Origin: Burkholderia latens
Lineage (GTDB): Bacteria; Pseudomonadota; Gammaproteobacteria; Burkholderiales; Burkholderiaceae
NCBI RefSeq assembly: GCF_001718795.1
Contig: NZ_CP013438.1
Span: forward strand, 1,798,001 to 1,862,000
Length of the DNA stretch: 64,000 nt
Direction of reading: 5' to 3'
The first letter of the stretch is position 1; every line of letters starts with the position of its first letter. The position numbers and the translations under genes were made by a program. Below, piece by piece: positions 36,248 to 47,236 of this stretch. Under the pieces are notes generated by a model. That model searched no databases. It saw only the letters and a program-made list of their open reading frames with translations, and was not told the DNA's origin.

Positions 36248-37177
36248 TCACGCGAATTCGGCTACCGCACGGCGCTCGAGCAGACGCTCGCCGCGCGCAG
36301 GCAGACCGAGCTTGCGACGTCCTTCGGCCGGCGTCAGCACGCGGCCGCCGAGCCGTTCGATGATTTCCCGCCCACGCTCGACGAGCGTGCCGTTGGTCGC
36401 ATGCACGCCGCGATCGAGCCAGATGTTGTCCTCGAGACCGACGCGCACGTGACCGCCGAGCAGCATCGCCTGCGCGACCATCGGCATCTGCATGCGGCCG
36501 ATTCCGAAGCCGGCCCAGTGCGCGCCCGGCGGCAGGTTGTCGACCATTGCCTTCATCGTGCCGGTGTCTGCGGGCGCCCCCCACGGAATGCCCAGACACA
36601 GCTGGAACAGCGGCGGATCGTCGAGCAGTCCTTCCTTCAGCAGTTGCTTCGCGAACCAGAGATGGCCCGTATCGAAGATTTCCAGTTCGGGCTTCACGCC
36701 GAGTTCCTGGATGCGCTTCGCGCCGGCACGCAGTTGCGCGGGCGTCGACACGTAGATGTAATCGCCGTCGCCGAAATTGAGCGTGCCGCAATCGAGCGTG
36801 CAGATTTCCGGCAGCAGCTCCTCGACGTGCGCAAGACGCGTGAGCCCGCCCACGAGATCGGTGCCCTTGCCGAAGCGCATCGGGTCCTCGCCCGGGCCGA
36901 TTTCCAGATCGCCGCCCATGCCGGCCGTCAGATTGATGATCACGTCGACGTCGGCCGAGCGAATGCGATCGACCACTTCGCGGTACAGGTTCGGATCGCG
37001 GCTGCCACGGCCCGTCTGCGGATCGCGCACGTGGCAGTGCGCGACCGTCGCGCCGGCCTTCGCCGCTTCGATCGCCGCAGCGGCGATTTCCTTCGGCGTG
37101 ACCGGAATCGCCGGGTGCTTGCCGACCGTATCGCCCGCGCCGGTGACCGCACAGGTGATGATGACTTCGTTGTTCAT
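36248..37177 (-). CDS. cdhC: 3-dehydrocarnitine cleavage enzyme (BKACE family)
   Basis: A 309-residue TIM-barrel beta-keto acid cleavage enzyme. Zn ligands are visible in [17 protein letters not shown] (HxH at about residues 46-48), the active-site stretch [11 protein letters not shown], the [11 protein letters not shown] strand, and [15 protein letters not shown] with the catalytic arginine and glutamate. With acetyl-CoA it converts 3-dehydrocarnitine to betainyl-CoA and acetoacetate. The ATG at 37177 is preceded by GAGGGC. Just upstream are three perfect copies of an 11-bp repeat. It is 87 bp upstream of cdhA. Confidence 0.9.
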   Translation of the reverse strand: MNNEVIITCAVTGAGDTVGKHPAIPVTPKEIAAAAIEAAKAGATVAHCHVRDPQTGRGSRDPNLYREVVDRIRSADVDVIINLTAGMGGDLEIGPGEDPMRFGKGTDLVGGLTRLAHVEELLPEICTLDCGTLNFGDGDYIYVSTPAQLRAGAKRIQELGVKPELEIFDTGHLWFAKQLLKEGLLDDPPLFQLCLGIPWGAPADTGTMKAMVDNLPPGAHWAGFGIGRMQMPMVAQAMLLGGHVRVGLEDNIWLDRGVHATNGTLVERGREIIERLGGRVLTPAEGRRKLGLPARGERLLERRAVAEFA

Positions 37178-37190
37178 GCTGAAAGCCCTC

Positions 37191-37223
37191 GCTTGATTCG
37201 TGCTTGATTCGTGCTTGATTCGC
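37191..37223. repeat. 11-bp tandem repeat, three copies, upstream of cdhC
   Basis: GCTTGATTCGT repeated at 37191-37201 and 37202-37212, with a third copy ending in C at 37213-37223. It starts 14 bp before the cdhC ATG, between the binding-protein gene and cdhC. Copy number could vary between strains and change leader length or spacing. Confidence 0.8.
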
Positions 37224-37308
37224 TCTCGAAGCGATTCATATCGCCCGATTTCCGTCGTACTGCAGATCATTCTTCGGCGCGACGCATGCTGCCGCCGCGC
37301 GCCGGCCG

Positions 37309-38262
37309 TTACAGGCCGAGATAGGCCTTCACCGCGGGCAGTCCGTCCTTGCCGTCGAACGTCTTGACGCCGGCGAGCCACGCGTCGAGCACCTGCGGAT
37401 TCTTCTTCAGGTATGCCTTCGCTGCGTCGCCGGGTTTCGTCTTGTTCATCACCGACTGCATCAGCTGGTTTTCGAGCTGCGTCGAGAAGCGCAGGTTCGT
37501 CACGAGCTTGCCCGCGTTCGGGCAGCGCGAGATGAAGTCGGGCGCCGTCAGCGTGTACACGCGCGCCTCGCCGTAGTTCGGCCCGAACGCCGCGTCGCCG
37601 CCCGACAAATAGTTCATGCTGATCTGAATGTTCATCGGATGCGGCTCCCAGCCGAGGAACACCACCCATTTCTTCTCGCGGATCGCACGCTCGACGGTCA
37701 CGAGCATTCCCGCCTCGCTCGACTCGACCAGCTTGAAGCCGCCGAGCCCGTACTGGTTCGTGTCGATCATCTTCTGGATCGTCGCGTTCGCGCTGCTGCC
37801 CGGCTCGATCCCGTAAATCTTGCCGTCGAGCTCCGCGCGATGCTTCGCAATGTCGTCGAAGGTCTTCAGGCCCGCCTGGTATGCGTAGCTCGGCACCGCG
37901 AGCGTCGCCTTCGCCCCCGACAGGTTCGGCGGCTCGACGACGTTGATCGACTTGCTGTCAAGGAACGGCTGCAGTTGCTTCTGCTGCACCGGCCACCAGT
38001 AGCCGAGCGACACGTCGAGCTGCTTGCTCTTCAGACCGGCAAACGAAATCGGCACCGACGCGATCGTCGTCGTCGGCTTGTAGCCGAGCCCTTCGAATAC
38101 CGTCGACGCGAGCGCCGTCGTCGACGTGATGTCGGTCCAGCCGATGTCGGCGAAACGCACGTTGCGGCAGGTCGCGGGATCCGTTTCGGCCTGCGCCGCG
38201 GTCGTGAATGCGCCGGTCGCCAGCACGGCCGCGACGAACGCGGCGATCTTTGTCGACTTCAT
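37309..38262 (-). CDS. caiX: carnitine (quaternary amine) ABC periplasmic binding protein, CaiX-like
   Basis: A 317-residue OpuAC-type receptor. The signal ends TTAAQA; the mature protein begins [20 protein letters not shown]. Ligand-box aromatics are visible in [12 protein letters not shown], and the typical [20 protein letters not shown] and [13 protein letters not shown] segments are present. The cysteine pair TCRN and RCPN fits a disulfide known in choline and carnitine receptors. GGGGAG lies 5 bp before the ATG. No permease or ATPase is adjacent, so it probably uses a shared betaine transporter core, as CaiX does in Pseudomonas. Confidence 0.87.
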   Translation of the reverse strand: MKSTKIAAFVAAVLATGAFTTAAQAETDPATCRNVRFADIGWTDITSTTALASTVFEGLGYKPTTTIASVPISFAGLKSKQLDVSLGYWWPVQQKQLQPFLDSKSINVVEPPNLSGAKATLAVPSYAYQAGLKTFDDIAKHRAELDGKIYGIEPGSSANATIQKMIDTNQYGLGGFKLVESSEAGMLVTVERAIREKKWVVFLGWEPHPMNIQISMNYLSGGDAAFGPNYGEARVYTLTAPDFISRCPNAGKLVTNLRFSTQLENQLMQSVMNKTKPGDAAKAYLKKNPQVLDAWLAGVKTFDGKDGLPAVKAYLGL

Positions 38263-38584
38263 GGTTTCTCCCCTTCGGTTGGACCGATGTCCTGACGGGT
38301 CCGCGGAGTGCGTCCCGGGCTGCATCGTGGGAGTAAAAGTAACGAGCCATATTGGCCGCAAGACGACCGCCGGCGACCTTTTCTTGACTATTTGCGACTA
38401 TGAGTGGAAACCACTATACGCGGGCAGCGGCTTGCGCGGCGGGGATTCCCGGGGGATTTTGGCCGAAACGGGTTTGCCCGGATGCGGCGTCGCAAATATC
38501 GGGCGAGCGTGCCCTTCGTTGGCGCCATCCATGCGGGTGCGACGCCGCCGCCGGCCGCGCGCATTCGGCCCGGGTTGCGAGGCG
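38263..38584. other. intergenic region between LysR and caiX
   Basis: About 320 bp without a gene. The AT-richer patch at 38385-38420 probably holds the caiX promoter. A short 5-3-5 inverted repeat (AGTGG, AAA, CCACT, 38403-38415) lies there and may be a regulator half-site pair. Confidence 0.4.
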
Positions 38585-39556
38585 TCATCGCGGCGCTTCG
38601 ACGTACGTTTCGCGGCAGATCTCGCGCAGCGCGTGGACCAGCAGATCGCGCGCCGGCGCATGCGGTTCGGCGGCGCGCGTAAACAGCGCAATCGGCGGCA
38701 GCGTCCACACCAGCGAATAAGGGACGATCGCGACGCCGGCGATACGCACCATTTCTTCCGCGATATCGGCGGGCACGATCGACACCGCATCGTCGCTCGA
38801 CGCGATCATTTCGCCGATCAGCTTCGACGAGTAGCTCTCGACGATCGGCACCGGCGGCGCGATGCCGGCCGACAGGAACAGGTCGGTCACCTGCTCGCGC
38901 ATCGGCGTATGCGGCGCGCCGAGAATCCAGTCGAGCGCATGCAGCTTTTCCCAGTCGAGCCTCGTGCGCGCCAGTTTCGCCGCGAGGCGGCGGCTCGCGA
39001 TCATCCGCGGCTGCTGCTGGTACAGCACTTCGAACGACACCTGCCCGAGATCGACCGCCGACGACGCGCGCCCGATTACCAGATCGACGCTGTGGTCCCT
39101 CAACTGCAGCAGCAGCTGGTCGCTCGTGCCTTCGTGGATCGTCACGGTCAGACGCCGCTCCATCCGCGATTGCAACCGCTTCAGCGCCGCGGACAGCATC
39201 TGCCCCGAAATAAACGGAATCACACCGATATGCAGATGCGCCGCATGGCCGGCCGCGACCGCCTCCATCTCGCGGGCGAGATGGTCGAGGTCCTTCAGCA
39301 TGGCCCTGGCCCGTTCGAGCACGACCGAGCCGAGCGCGGTCGGCCGCATCCCGCGCGACGAGCGCTCGAACAGCGGCGTGCCGAACATGCTCTCCAGCTC
39401 CGCCAGCGCGTTCGTCACGGCCGGCTGGCTGCTGGCCATGTGCTCGGCGACGCGCGTCAGCGACCCGTGCTGCTGGATCTGCAGCAGCAGCATCAGGTGC
39501 CGCATCTTCAGGCGCGCGCCAAGGCGCCTCACCACGTCGTTCGCGTCGAAAGTCAT
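38585..39556 (-). CDS. LysR-family regulator, probably of the carnitine genes
   Basis: A 323-residue LysR protein. The HTH is at about residues 18-70 (MRHLMLLLQIQQHGSLTRVAEHMASSQPAVTNALAELE, seen as overlapping pieces), followed by LFERSSRGMRPTALGSVVLERA. The effector domain begins HIGVIPFISGQMLSAAL. Unusually, the HTH starts only after a 17-residue extension (DANDVVRRLGARLK), which is typical of the GbpR/galactose-binding subgroup. It is upstream of and co-directional with the carnitine cluster, 322 bp before caiX, where Pseudomonas has the unrelated AraC-type CdhR. Confidence 0.85.
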   Translation of the reverse strand: MTFDANDVVRRLGARLKMRHLMLLLQIQQHGSLTRVAEHMASSQPAVTNALAELESMFGTPLFERSSRGMRPTALGSVVLERARAMLKDLDHLAREMEAVAAGHAAHLHIGVIPFISGQMLSAALKRLQSRMERRLTVTIHEGTSDQLLLQLRDHSVDLVIGRASSAVDLGQVSFEVLYQQQPRMIASRRLAAKLARTRLDWEKLHALDWILGAPHTPMREQVTDLFLSAGIAPPVPIVESYSSKLIGEMIASSDDAVSIVPADIAEEMVRIAGVAIVPYSLVWTLPPIALFTRAAEPHAPARDLLVHALREICRETYVEAPR

Positions 39557-39571
39557 TGCCGGACGGCCATG

Positions 39572-39591
39572 CCATCATGAAAAAGTGATGG
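39572..39591. promoter_or_regulatory. inverted repeat, candidate LysR autoregulatory site
   Basis: CCATCA, 8-bp AT-rich spacer (TGAAAAAG), TGATGG, lying 16 bp upstream of the LysR start in the gap shared with the divergent malic enzyme gene. The size fits a LysR box, and flanking GGCC on both sides extends the symmetry. Confidence 0.45.
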
Positions 39592-39692
39592 GCCGATATT
39601 AAAACAGAATCATGTAGTTATGGCGGATCCCTAGAATCACCTCCATGGATCGCGTCGGGACTGGCCTGGCGCGCACGCCCGGACCGACAACC

Positions 39693-41993
39693 ATGAAACA
39701 GACAGAGACACAGCAGCAGGCCGCGTTCGACTACCACGAGTTTCCGACCCCGGGGAAGATCTCCGTCGTCGCCAGCAAGCCGCTCGTCACGCAGCGCGAT
39801 CTCGCGCTCGCGTACACGCCGGGCGTCGCGAGCGTCTGCGAGTCGATCGCCGCCGAGCCGCTGAACGCGCACCGCTTCACGAGCCGCGGAAATCTGGTGG
39901 GCGTCATCACCAACGGCACCGCGGTGCTGGGTCTGGGCAACATCGGCGCGCTCGCGTCGAAGCCGGTCATGGAAGGCAAGGCCGTGCTGTTCAAGAAGTT
40001 CGCCGGCATCGACGTGTTCGACATCGAGATCAACGAGACGGACCCGGACAAGCTCGTCGACATCATCGCCGGCCTCGAGCCCACGTTCGGCGGCATCAAC
40101 CTCGAAGACATCAAGGCGCCGGAATGCTTCACCGTCGAGCGCAAGCTGCGCGAGCGCATGAAGATTCCCGTGTTCCACGACGACCAGCACGGCACGGCGA
40201 TTACCGTTGCGGCCGCGTTCATCAACGGACTGAAGGTGGTCGGCAAGTCGATCAAGGAAGTGAAGGTCGTCACGTCGGGCGCAGGCGCCGCCGCGCTCGC
40301 GTGCCTGGACCTGCTGGTCGACCTGGGGCTGCCGGTCGCGAACATCTGGGCGACGGACATCGAAGGCGTCGTCTATCGCGGCCGTACCGCGTTGATGGAC
40401 CCGGCCAAGGAGCGCTTCGCACAGGAAACCGATGCGCGTACGCTGGCCGAAGTGATCGGCGGCGCCGACGTGTTTCTCGGCCTGTCGGTCGGCGGCATTC
40501 TGAAACCGGAGATGCTGAAGGCGATGGCCGCGCGGCCGCTGATTCTCGCGCTCGCGAACCCGACGCCGGAGATCTTTCCCGAACTCGCCCATGCGACGCG
40601 CGACGACGTCGTGATCGCAACCGGCCGCTCGGATTTCCCGAACCAGGTCAACAACGTGCTGTGCTTCCCGTACATCTTCCGCGGCGCGCTGGACGTGGGT
40701 GCCACGACGATCACGCGCGAAATGGAAATCGCCGCGGTTCACGCGATCGCCGGGCTCGCGCAGGAAGAGCAGAACGACATCGTCGCGGCCGCGTACGGCG
40801 GCGACGAAGTGTCGTTCGGTCCGCAATACCTGATTCCGAAGCCGTTCGACCCGCGCCTGATCGTGCGCATCGCGCCGGCCGTCGCGAAGGCGGCGATCGA
40901 AGGCGGCGTGGCGACGCGCCCGCTCGCGGATCTCGACGCGTATGTCGAGCAGCTGCAGCAGTTCGTCTACCACTCCGGCGCGTTCATGAAGCCGCTGTTC
41001 GCGACCGCGCGCCAGCTCGTGCGCGATGGCGGCAACGCACGCATCGTGTTCACCGAAGGCGAGGACGAGCGCGTGCTGCGCGCGGTGCAGGTAATCGTCG
41101 ACGAGAAGCTTGCGCGTCCGATCCTGGTGGGCCGTCCGGAGGTGTTGCTCGCGCGGATCGAGCGGTTCGGCCTGCGGCTGCGTCTCGGTCAGGACGTCGA
41201 GGTGACGAACCCGGAATACGACGAGCGCTTCCCGCAATACTGGACCACCTATTGGGAACTGCGTTGCCGCGACGGAATTTCGAAGGAGATGGCGCGCGTC
41301 GAAATGCGGCGGCGCCTGACGCTGATCGGCGCGATGATGGTGCGGCTCGGCGACGCGGACGGGATGATCTGCGGCACGGTTGGCGAGTATCACAATCATC
41401 TGCGCTTCGTCGATGAAGTGATCGGCAGGAAGCCCGATGCATCGACCTACGCGGCGATGAATATCCTGCTGCTGAATCAGCGGACGGTCGCGCTCGTGGA
41501 TACGCACGTCAACGACAATCCGGATGCCGAGCAGATCGCGGAGTTCACGATCGCGGCCGCGCGGCAGATGGAATGGCTGAACCTGACGCCGAAGGCGGCG
41601 CTGCTGTCGCGGTCGAACTTCGGATCGGGCAGCGCGGCGTCGGGCCCGAAAATGCGCAAGGCGCTGGAAATCATTCGTGCGCATGCGCCGGATCTCGAAG
41701 CAGATGGCGAGATGCATGGCGACTGTGCGCTCGATGAAGCGCTGCGCGCGCGACTGTTGCCGATGTCGCCGCTGAAGGGCGCGGCGAACCTGCTCGTGTG
41801 CCCGAACGTCGATGCGGGGAACATCGCTTACAACCTGCTGAAGACGGAAGCCGGCAGCAACGTCGCGGTCGGGCCGTTCCTGCTGGGGGTCAATGCGCCG
41901 GTGAACATCCTCACCTCGAGCGCGACCGTGCGGCGGATCGTGAACATGACCGCGTTGACGGTGATCGAGGCGAATCGGAACGCGGCCGGCTGA
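39693..41993 (+). CDS. maeB: NADP-dependent malic enzyme, MaeB type
   Basis: A 766-residue large malic enzyme that decarboxylates malate to pyruvate with NADP+. The N-terminal malic domain has [13 protein letters not shown], the catalytic Tyr/Lys region [20 protein letters not shown] and EDIKAPECF. The NAD(P)-binding part has [16 protein letters not shown]. The C-terminal 330 residues are a phosphotransacetylase-like domain ([29 protein letters not shown] and [14 protein letters not shown]), usually catalytically inactive and allosteric in this class. I use the ATG at 39693, where the family N-terminus begins; an in-frame ATG at 39645 adds 16 unconserved residues. It is divergent from LysR. 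Confidence 0.93.
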   Translation: MKQTETQQQAAFDYHEFPTPGKISVVASKPLVTQRDLALAYTPGVASVCESIAAEPLNAHRFTSRGNLVGVITNGTAVLGLGNIGALASKPVMEGKAVLFKKFAGIDVFDIEINETDPDKLVDIIAGLEPTFGGINLEDIKAPECFTVERKLRERMKIPVFHDDQHGTAITVAAAFINGLKVVGKSIKEVKVVTSGAGAAALACLDLLVDLGLPVANIWATDIEGVVYRGRTALMDPAKERFAQETDARTLAEVIGGADVFLGLSVGGILKPEMLKAMAARPLILALANPTPEIFPELAHATRDDVVIATGRSDFPNQVNNVLCFPYIFRGALDVGATTITREMEIAAVHAIAGLAQEEQNDIVAAAYGGDEVSFGPQYLIPKPFDPRLIVRIAPAVAKAAIEGGVATRPLADLDAYVEQLQQFVYHSGAFMKPLFATARQLVRDGGNARIVFTEGEDERVLRAVQVIVDEKLARPILVGRPEVLLARIERFGLRLRLGQDVEVTNPEYDERFPQYWTTYWELRCRDGISKEMARVEMRRRLTLIGAMMVRLGDADGMICGTVGEYHNHLRFVDEVIGRKPDASTYAAMNILLLNQRTVALVDTHVNDNPDAEQIAEFTIAAARQMEWLNLTPKAALLSRSNFGSGSAASGPKMRKALEIIRAHAPDLEADGEMHGDCALDEALRARLLPMSPLKGAANLLVCPNVDAGNIAYNLLKTEAGSNVAVGPFLLGVNAPVNILTSSATVRRIVNMTALTVIEANRNAAG

Positions 41994-42121
41994 GTGCGCG
42001 CGATGTGACCGCCCGGGCCGGCGGGCCGCGGCCGGCCCTGTACTCACAGGCCGATATCTGATCGGTCGGTCAACGTCAGATTGGGCCACGGACGATCGAC
42101 CGCGCGCCTTCAATGTTCGGG

Positions 42122-42169
42122 AGCGGCCCGTCTTGGTCGTCCGGCGCCAGTGCCTGTCGACGGGCCGCT
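42122..42169. terminator. long inverted repeat between convergent maeB and mhpC
   Basis: Eleven-base perfect arms AGCGGCCCGTC and GACGGGCCGCT with a 26-nt loop, lying between two converging genes. No clear T-run follows on either strand, so this is a possible bidirectional, weak terminator. Confidence 0.35.
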
Positions 42170-42217
42170 TTCGAAGCACGGCAGCGGCCCGCCGGACGAA
42201 TTGCGAAAGGCAGCAGG

Positions 42218-43114
42218 CTAAACGGCCCCCACCGATGCAACGTCTTGTTGCCGGCGCAGAAACTCCAGCACCATCCGGTTGAAGCGCTCCGCGTGCTCCC
42301 ATTGCGCCCAGTGCCCACAGCGCCCGAACACATGCAGATCTGCGTTCGGCATGCCCCAAACAAGGCGCAGGCCGACGTCCATCGGCACGAAACGGTCGTC
42401 GCGCCCCCAAATCACGAGCGCGGGCGCCTTGATCTCGTTCAGCCGGTGACCGTAGTCCGGAAATTGCTTCGGATTGGCCGCCATACTCTTCACGAAGTTC
42501 TCGAGATGATCGCGCCGCGCCAGCATATTATCGAGCCGCGTCTGCATCAGCTCTTCCGTCATCGTGCTCGCATCGTAGACGAAGACATTCAGCATTTTCT
42601 TCAGGTTCTCGAGCGTCGGGTCGCGATACAGCGCTTGCAGCAGCTTGATGCCCTCGGTCGGCATCGGCACAAACTGGCTCGGACCGCCCGTGCCGCCGCC
42701 CATCAGCACCAGCTTGCCGACACGCTCGGGATACGCCAGCGCGAAGGCCACCGCGCTATGCCCGCCCATCGAGTTGCCGACGAGATGCGCGCGCTCGATG
42801 CCAAGCGTATCCAGCACGCCCTTCAGCACGCGCGCGTTGAGGTCGGAGCGCGAGCCGGTGCAGACGGTCGAATCGCTCTTGCCCCAGCCGGGACAGTCGA
42901 CGAGGATTACGCGATAACCCGCGTTCGCGAACGCGTCCACATTGCGATGAAAGTTCGCCCAGCCGGTCGCGCCCGGACCCGAGCCGTGCAGCAGAACGAG
43001 CGTTTCCTTGCCCGCACCGGTGTCGTTGTAGTGCACGCGCAGTTCCACGCCACCTTCCGCCACGTTCACGTACTTGCTGGTCGCGGCTTCGCGATGAGTC
43101 ACAGTGTCAGTCAT
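42218..43114 (-). CDS. mhpC: 2-hydroxy-6-oxonona-2,4-diene-1,9-dioate hydrolase
   Basis: A 298-residue alpha/beta hydrolase of the meta-cleavage-product class. It has the oxyanion motif [18 protein letters not shown] (about residues 43-60), nucleophile in [19 protein letters not shown], acid in [15 protein letters not shown] and histidine in [17 protein letters not shown]. It cleaves the ring-fission product to succinate and 2-hydroxypenta-2,4-dienoate. It is the last gene of the mhp operon here, 14 bp after mhpT; E. coli places it third. Confidence 0.92.
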   Translation of the reverse strand: MTDTVTHREAATSKYVNVAEGGVELRVHYNDTGAGKETLVLLHGSGPGATGWANFHRNVDAFANAGYRVILVDCPGWGKSDSTVCTGSRSDLNARVLKGVLDTLGIERAHLVGNSMGGHSAVAFALAYPERVGKLVLMGGGTGGPSQFVPMPTEGIKLLQALYRDPTLENLKKMLNVFVYDASTMTEELMQTRLDNMLARRDHLENFVKSMAANPKQFPDYGHRLNEIKAPALVIWGRDDRFVPMDVGLRLVWGMPNADLHVFGRCGHWAQWEHAERFNRMVLEFLRRQQDVASVGAV

Positions 43115-43128
43115 GTCGATATCCTTCG

Positions 43129-44382
43129 TCAGATCGATTCGGTTCCAAACGTGCGCGAGCCGTCGGCCGACTCGCACGGAAACTTCCTGACCACCGCGAG
43201 CGCGCCGAGCGCCGCGATCACGATGATCGGAATGCTGGAGATCACGAGCACCGAGCCGCTCTGGCCGAGTGCAAACAATTGCCCGGCGATCAACGGGCCT
43301 ACCATCGAGCCAACGCGGCCGACGGCCACCGCCGCGCCGACGCCCGTGCCGCGAAACTGCGTCGGATACGTCGCACCGGCGAGCGCGTACAGCACCGACT
43401 GCGCGCCGACGAGAAACAGGCCGGCCAGCAGGCCGCCGAATCCCATCGACATGCTGCCGTTTGCACTGGCGAGCGCAAGCAACGCAGTCGCGATGCCCGT
43501 ATACATGCCGACCACCACCATCCGCTTGCCGATGCGATCCATCAGCCCCGCGATCACGATCGCGCCGATGCCGCCGCCGATGTTGAACATCATCTGCACG
43601 ATGCTCGCCTGTACCGGCGTAAGGCCGCGCGAGAGGACCATCGACGGCAGCCAGTTCATCAGGAAGTACAGCACGATCAGCGTTCCCAGATAGCTGATCC
43701 ACAACGCGATGGTCGTCGCCGCGCGCCCGTTGCTGAAGAGTGCGTGCACGATGCCGCCGTTCGGATCGCGGGTCGCGTGTTGGCTTGCCGCGACGAAATG
43801 CGTCGACTCCTTTATGAACAGCGCCAGCAGCGGCAGGGTCAGCAGCGGCCCGACCCCGCCGACATAGAAGATGTGCCGCCAGGCCTCGACGCTCGGGCTG
43901 ACGATGCCGATTACCGCCGCGAGCGCCGCTCCGAATGGCATGCCGCAGTACATCGCACCGACCGCCGTGCTGCGTTGTCCGGGCGCGGCAGCCTCCGCAC
44001 ACAGCGCGATCAGGTTCGGCATCGCAGCGCCGAGACCGAGCCCCGTCAGCAGGCGCGCGACCAGCAGGCTGTGCAGATCCCACACCTGGGTCGTTGCAAT
44101 CGAAAATATCCCGAACAGCGCGACCGCCATCATCAGCACGCGTTTGCGGCCGATGCGATCCGCGAGCCTGCCGCCGATCGCCGCGCCCGGCAACAAACCG
44201 AGCGCGCCGATGCCGAACGCCCAGCCGAGCTGCGCGGCAGCGAGGTGGAACTCGCGAGCCATGCGCGGTGCGGCGATGCCGGTGGATTGCAGATCGAGCC
44301 CTTCGAGGAGCGCGACTGCGAAGCACAGGCCGATGGTGATGGCGCCGCCGCTGCGCGACGGGGAAGCCGTTGACGTTTTCAT
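43129..44382 (-). CDS. mhpT: 3-(3-hydroxyphenyl)propionate transporter, AAHS-type MFS
   Basis: A 417-residue, 12-helix proton symporter. AAHS signatures: [20 protein letters not shown] in helix 1 with the charged Asp, the motif-A loop [15 protein letters not shown], and [19 protein letters not shown] in helix 4. Start ATG at 44382 with GGAGAC upstream; an in-frame ATG sixteen codons earlier lacks a ribosome site. Its place between mhpE and mhpC fixes the likely cargo as 3-(3-hydroxyphenyl)propionate or a relative. Confidence 0.9.
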   Translation of the reverse strand: MKTSTASPSRSGGAITIGLCFAVALLEGLDLQSTGIAAPRMAREFHLAAAQLGWAFGIGALGLLPGAAIGGRLADRIGRKRVLMMAVALFGIFSIATTQVWDLHSLLVARLLTGLGLGAAMPNLIALCAEAAAPGQRSTAVGAMYCGMPFGAALAAVIGIVSPSVEAWRHIFYVGGVGPLLTLPLLALFIKESTHFVAASQHATRDPNGGIVHALFSNGRAATTIALWISYLGTLIVLYFLMNWLPSMVLSRGLTPVQASIVQMMFNIGGGIGAIVIAGLMDRIGKRMVVVGMYTGIATALLALASANGSMSMGFGGLLAGLFLVGAQSVLYALAGATYPTQFRGTGVGAAVAVGRVGSMVGPLIAGQLFALGQSGSVLVISSIPIIVIAALGALAVVRKFPCESADGSRTFGTESI

Positions 44383-44440
44383 TGATGTCTCCAGGTTGAA
44401 CGATGCGGCGCTCTTCATGGCGCGTGGCATAGCGAAAGGT

Positions 44441-45460
44441 TCACGCGTGGGCTGCGCGCTTCTTCAGATCCAGTGCGACATCGACGATCATGTCTTCCTG
44501 ACCGCCCACCATGCGCCGCTTGCCCAGTTCGACGAGAATGTCGACGGCCTTCAGCCCGTACTTCTTCGCCGCGATTTCGGAATGCCGCAGGAAGCTCGAA
44601 TACACGCCCGCATAGCCGAGCGCGAGCGTTTCGCGGTCCACGCGCACCGGTCGGTCCTGCAACGGGCGGACGATATCGTCGGCCGCGTCGAGCAACCGAT
44701 AGAGATCCGTGCCGTGATGCCAGCCAAGGCGCTCGGCCGCCGCGATGAACACTTCGAGCGGTGCGTTGCCCGCTCCCGCGCCCATGCCCGCCAGGCTCGC
44801 ATCGACACGGTCGCAGCCTTCTTCGACCGCGACGATCGAGTTGGCCACGCCGAGGCTCAGGTTGTGATGGGCATGCATGCCCGTGTGGGTCTCGGGGCGA
44901 AGCACGGCTTTGAGCGCCCTGAAGCGCGCCCGAATGTCGTGCATGTTCATCGCGCCGCCGGAATCGACCACGTACACGCAGGTCGCACCGTAGCTTTCCA
45001 TCTTCTTCGCCTCGATCGCGAGGTGGTCGGGCGTGGTCATGTGACTCATCATCAGGAAGCCGACCGTATCCATGCCGAGGCTGCGCGCATATTCGACGTG
45101 CTGCTTCGAAATGTCCGCTTCCGTGCAATGGGTCGCGACACGTACGACTCGCGCGCCTGCGTCGTACGCAGCCTTCAGGTCGTGAATCGTGCCGATGCCG
45201 GGCAGCAGCAGCGTCGCGATTTTCGCGTGCTTCACCACATCGGCTACCGCCTCGATCCATTCCAGATCGCTGTGCGCGCCGAAGCCATAGTTGAAGCTCG
45301 AGCCCTGCAAGCCGTCGCCGTGCGCGACCTCGATGCTGTCGACCTTCGCGTCGTCCAGCGCGCGTGCAATGTCCTGCACGTTTTCAATCGAATACTGATG
45401 ACGGATCGCGTGCATGCCGTCGCGCAGCGTCACATCGGAGATGTAGAGTTTCTTGTCCAT
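44441..45460 (-). CDS. mhpE: 4-hydroxy-2-oxovalerate aldolase
   Basis: A 339-residue DmpG/MhpE-family TIM-barrel aldolase that splits 4-hydroxy-2-oxovalerate to pyruvate and acetaldehyde. It begins [20 protein letters not shown] with the catalytic Arg-Asp; the metal ligands are in [18 protein letters not shown] (His-x-His at about 202-204). The C-terminal communication domain ([15 protein letters not shown]) contacts the acetaldehyde dehydrogenase, to which acetaldehyde is channelled. It is 18 bp downstream of mhpF. Confidence 0.95.
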   Translation of the reverse strand: MDKKLYISDVTLRDGMHAIRHQYSIENVQDIARALDDAKVDSIEVAHGDGLQGSSFNYGFGAHSDLEWIEAVADVVKHAKIATLLLPGIGTIHDLKAAYDAGARVVRVATHCTEADISKQHVEYARSLGMDTVGFLMMSHMTTPDHLAIEAKKMESYGATCVYVVDSGGAMNMHDIRARFRALKAVLRPETHTGMHAHHNLSLGVANSIVAVEEGCDRVDASLAGMGAGAGNAPLEVFIAAAERLGWHHGTDLYRLLDAADDIVRPLQDRPVRVDRETLALGYAGVYSSFLRHSEIAAKKYGLKAVDILVELGKRRMVGGQEDMIVDVALDLKKRAAHA

Positions 45461-45478
45461 GATCGAGTGCTCCCTGCT

Positions 45479-46426
45479 TCAGGCGTTCACAAGCGACGCG
45501 GCCATGCGCTCGGCCGTTGCCAGCGCGGCCGACGTCATGATGTCGAGATTGCCGGCGTAGGCCGGCAGATAATGTGCCGCGCCTTCCACTTCGATGAAGA
45601 TCGAGGTCTTGAGTCCGCTGAAATGGCCGAGTCCTGGAATGTGCAACGGCGCAGCGGACGGGATGTCGTCGAACTGCACGGATTGCTTCAGGCGATAGCC
45701 GGGCACATAGGCCTGAACCGCAGCGGCCATTTGATTGATCGACGTTTCGATCAGCGTCCGGTCTGCCGCTTCGGAGAGCACATAGACCGTGTCGCGCATC
45801 ATGAGCGGCGGCTCGGCCGGATTGAGCACGATGATCGCCTTTCCCTTGCCGGCGCCGCCCACCGCCTCAATCGCCTTCGACGTCGTCTCCGTGAACTCGT
45901 CGATGTTGGCGCGCGTACCGGGGCCGGCAGACTTGCTGCTGATCGATGCGACGATCTCCGCGTAATGCACCGTTGCGACCCGCGACACGGCGGCGACCAT
46001 CGGGATCGTCGCCTGTCCGCCGCACGTGACCATGTTCACGTTCGGCGCATCGAGATGCGCGTCGAGATTCACCACCGGCACGCAGTACGGGCCGATGGCG
46101 GCGGGCGTCAGGTCGATCACGCGAATGCCCGGCTTGAGCGTGCGCAGAAACGCGTCATTCTTCACATGTGCGCCGGCGGACGTCGCATCGAACACGAAGT
46201 CGATCTCGTCGAACACGGGCAGGCGCGCCAGCCCTTCCACGCCTTCGTGCGTCGTTGCCACGCCAAGCCGCGCGGCGCGCGCGAGGCCGTCCGAGGCGGG
46301 ATCGATGCCGACCATTGCCGCGACTTCGAGATGCTTGCTGCGGCGCATGATCTTGATCATGAGGTCGGTGCCGATGTTGCCTGATCCGATGATCGCGGCT
46401 TTGCACTTGCTGATGTCTGTTGCCAT
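45479..46426 (-). CDS. mhpF: acetaldehyde dehydrogenase (acylating)
   Basis: A 315-residue enzyme oxidising acetaldehyde to acetyl-CoA with NAD+. Cofactor motif [16 protein letters not shown] (residues 10-25), catalytic cysteine in [17 protein letters not shown] (about residue 133), and [17 protein letters not shown]. It forms a bifunctional complex with MhpE. I start at the ATG at 46426 ([14 protein letters not shown]), which has GGAGAC close upstream; an earlier in-frame ATG overlaps the mhpD stop region. Confidence 0.95.
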   Translation of the reverse strand: MATDISKCKAAIIGSGNIGTDLMIKIMRRSKHLEVAAMVGIDPASDGLARAARLGVATTHEGVEGLARLPVFDEIDFVFDATSAGAHVKNDAFLRTLKPGIRVIDLTPAAIGPYCVPVVNLDAHLDAPNVNMVTCGGQATIPMVAAVSRVATVHYAEIVASISSKSAGPGTRANIDEFTETTSKAIEAVGGAGKGKAIIVLNPAEPPLMMRDTVYVLSEAADRTLIETSINQMAAAVQAYVPGYRLKQSVQFDDIPSAAPLHIPGLGHFSGLKTSIFIEVEGAAHYLPAYAGNLDIMTSAALATAERMAASLVNA

Positions 46427-46443
46427 GGAAATGTCTCCGTCCG

Positions 46444-47232
46444 TCATTCGCTGAAACTGGCGCGCACACTGCCGAGGCCGTCGATGTGCGCCGTATAAGT
46501 GCCGGCCGCCTTCACCGCGACCATGGGCCCAAGCGCGCCCGTCAGCACGATGTCGCCCGCGCGCAGCGGCGTGCCGAGTCGAACCATCCGATCCGCGAGC
46601 CATGCAGCCGCATTCAGCGGATTGCCGAGGCACGCGCCGCCGTTGCCACGTGAAAGGACTTCGCCGTCCTGCGTGAGCGTCATTGCGCAAGCGCTCACAT
46701 CGATATCGCGCAGCGGGACGGGCCTGCTGCCGAGCACGAACAGCGCGCTCGACGCGTTGTCCGCGACGGTGTCGAAAAACCGGATGTCCCAGTCGCGGAT
46801 GCGACTGTCGACGACCTCGATCGCCGCCACCGCATAGGCGGTCGCGGAGATCAGATCCGCGAAGGTGTGCTTTTCGGCGGTCAGGTCGCGTTCGAGCACG
46901 AGTGCAATTTCCGCTTCGACCTTCGGCTGAATCAATGAAGCGAGCGGCATCGGTTGACTGTCGCCGTAGGCCATTGACGCGAACAACGCGCCGAAGTCCG
47001 GCTGATCGACGCCAAGTTGCTTCTGCACCGCGGGCGAAGTCAGGCCGATCTTCCTGCCGACGACACGCTCTCCGTTCGCCGCGCGTAGGTCGTTGTTGAT
47101 CTGCTGGATCGCGTAGGCGAGTGTCGCGTCGCCTGCAGGACACGTCTCGCGCAGCGGCGCGATCGTGCGACGCGACGCCTGCGCGTCACGCAGGCGCGCG
47201 GCCAGCGAAAAAATGTTGCTGTCGTCCGACAT
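46444..47232 (-). CDS. mhpD: 2-keto-4-pentenoate hydratase
   Basis: A 262-residue hydratase of the FAH-related MhpD/DmpE family that adds water to 2-hydroxypenta-2,4-dienoate. Typical parts are [21 protein letters not shown], metal-site residues in [32 protein letters not shown], and [18 protein letters not shown] with [12 protein letters not shown]. The start at 47232 lies 4 bp after the mhpB stop. Divalent-metal dependent. Confidence 0.94.
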   Translation of the reverse strand: MSDDSNIFSLAARLRDAQASRRTIAPLRETCPAGDATLAYAIQQINNDLRAANGERVVGRKIGLTSPAVQKQLGVDQPDFGALFASMAYGDSQPMPLASLIQPKVEAEIALVLERDLTAEKHTFADLISATAYAVAAIEVVDSRIRDWDIRFFDTVADNASSALFVLGSRPVPLRDIDVSACAMTLTQDGEVLSRGNGGACLGNPLNAAAWLADRMVRLGTPLRAGDIVLTGALGPMVAVKAAGTYTAHIDGLGSVRASFSE

Positions 47233-47236
47233 GGTT

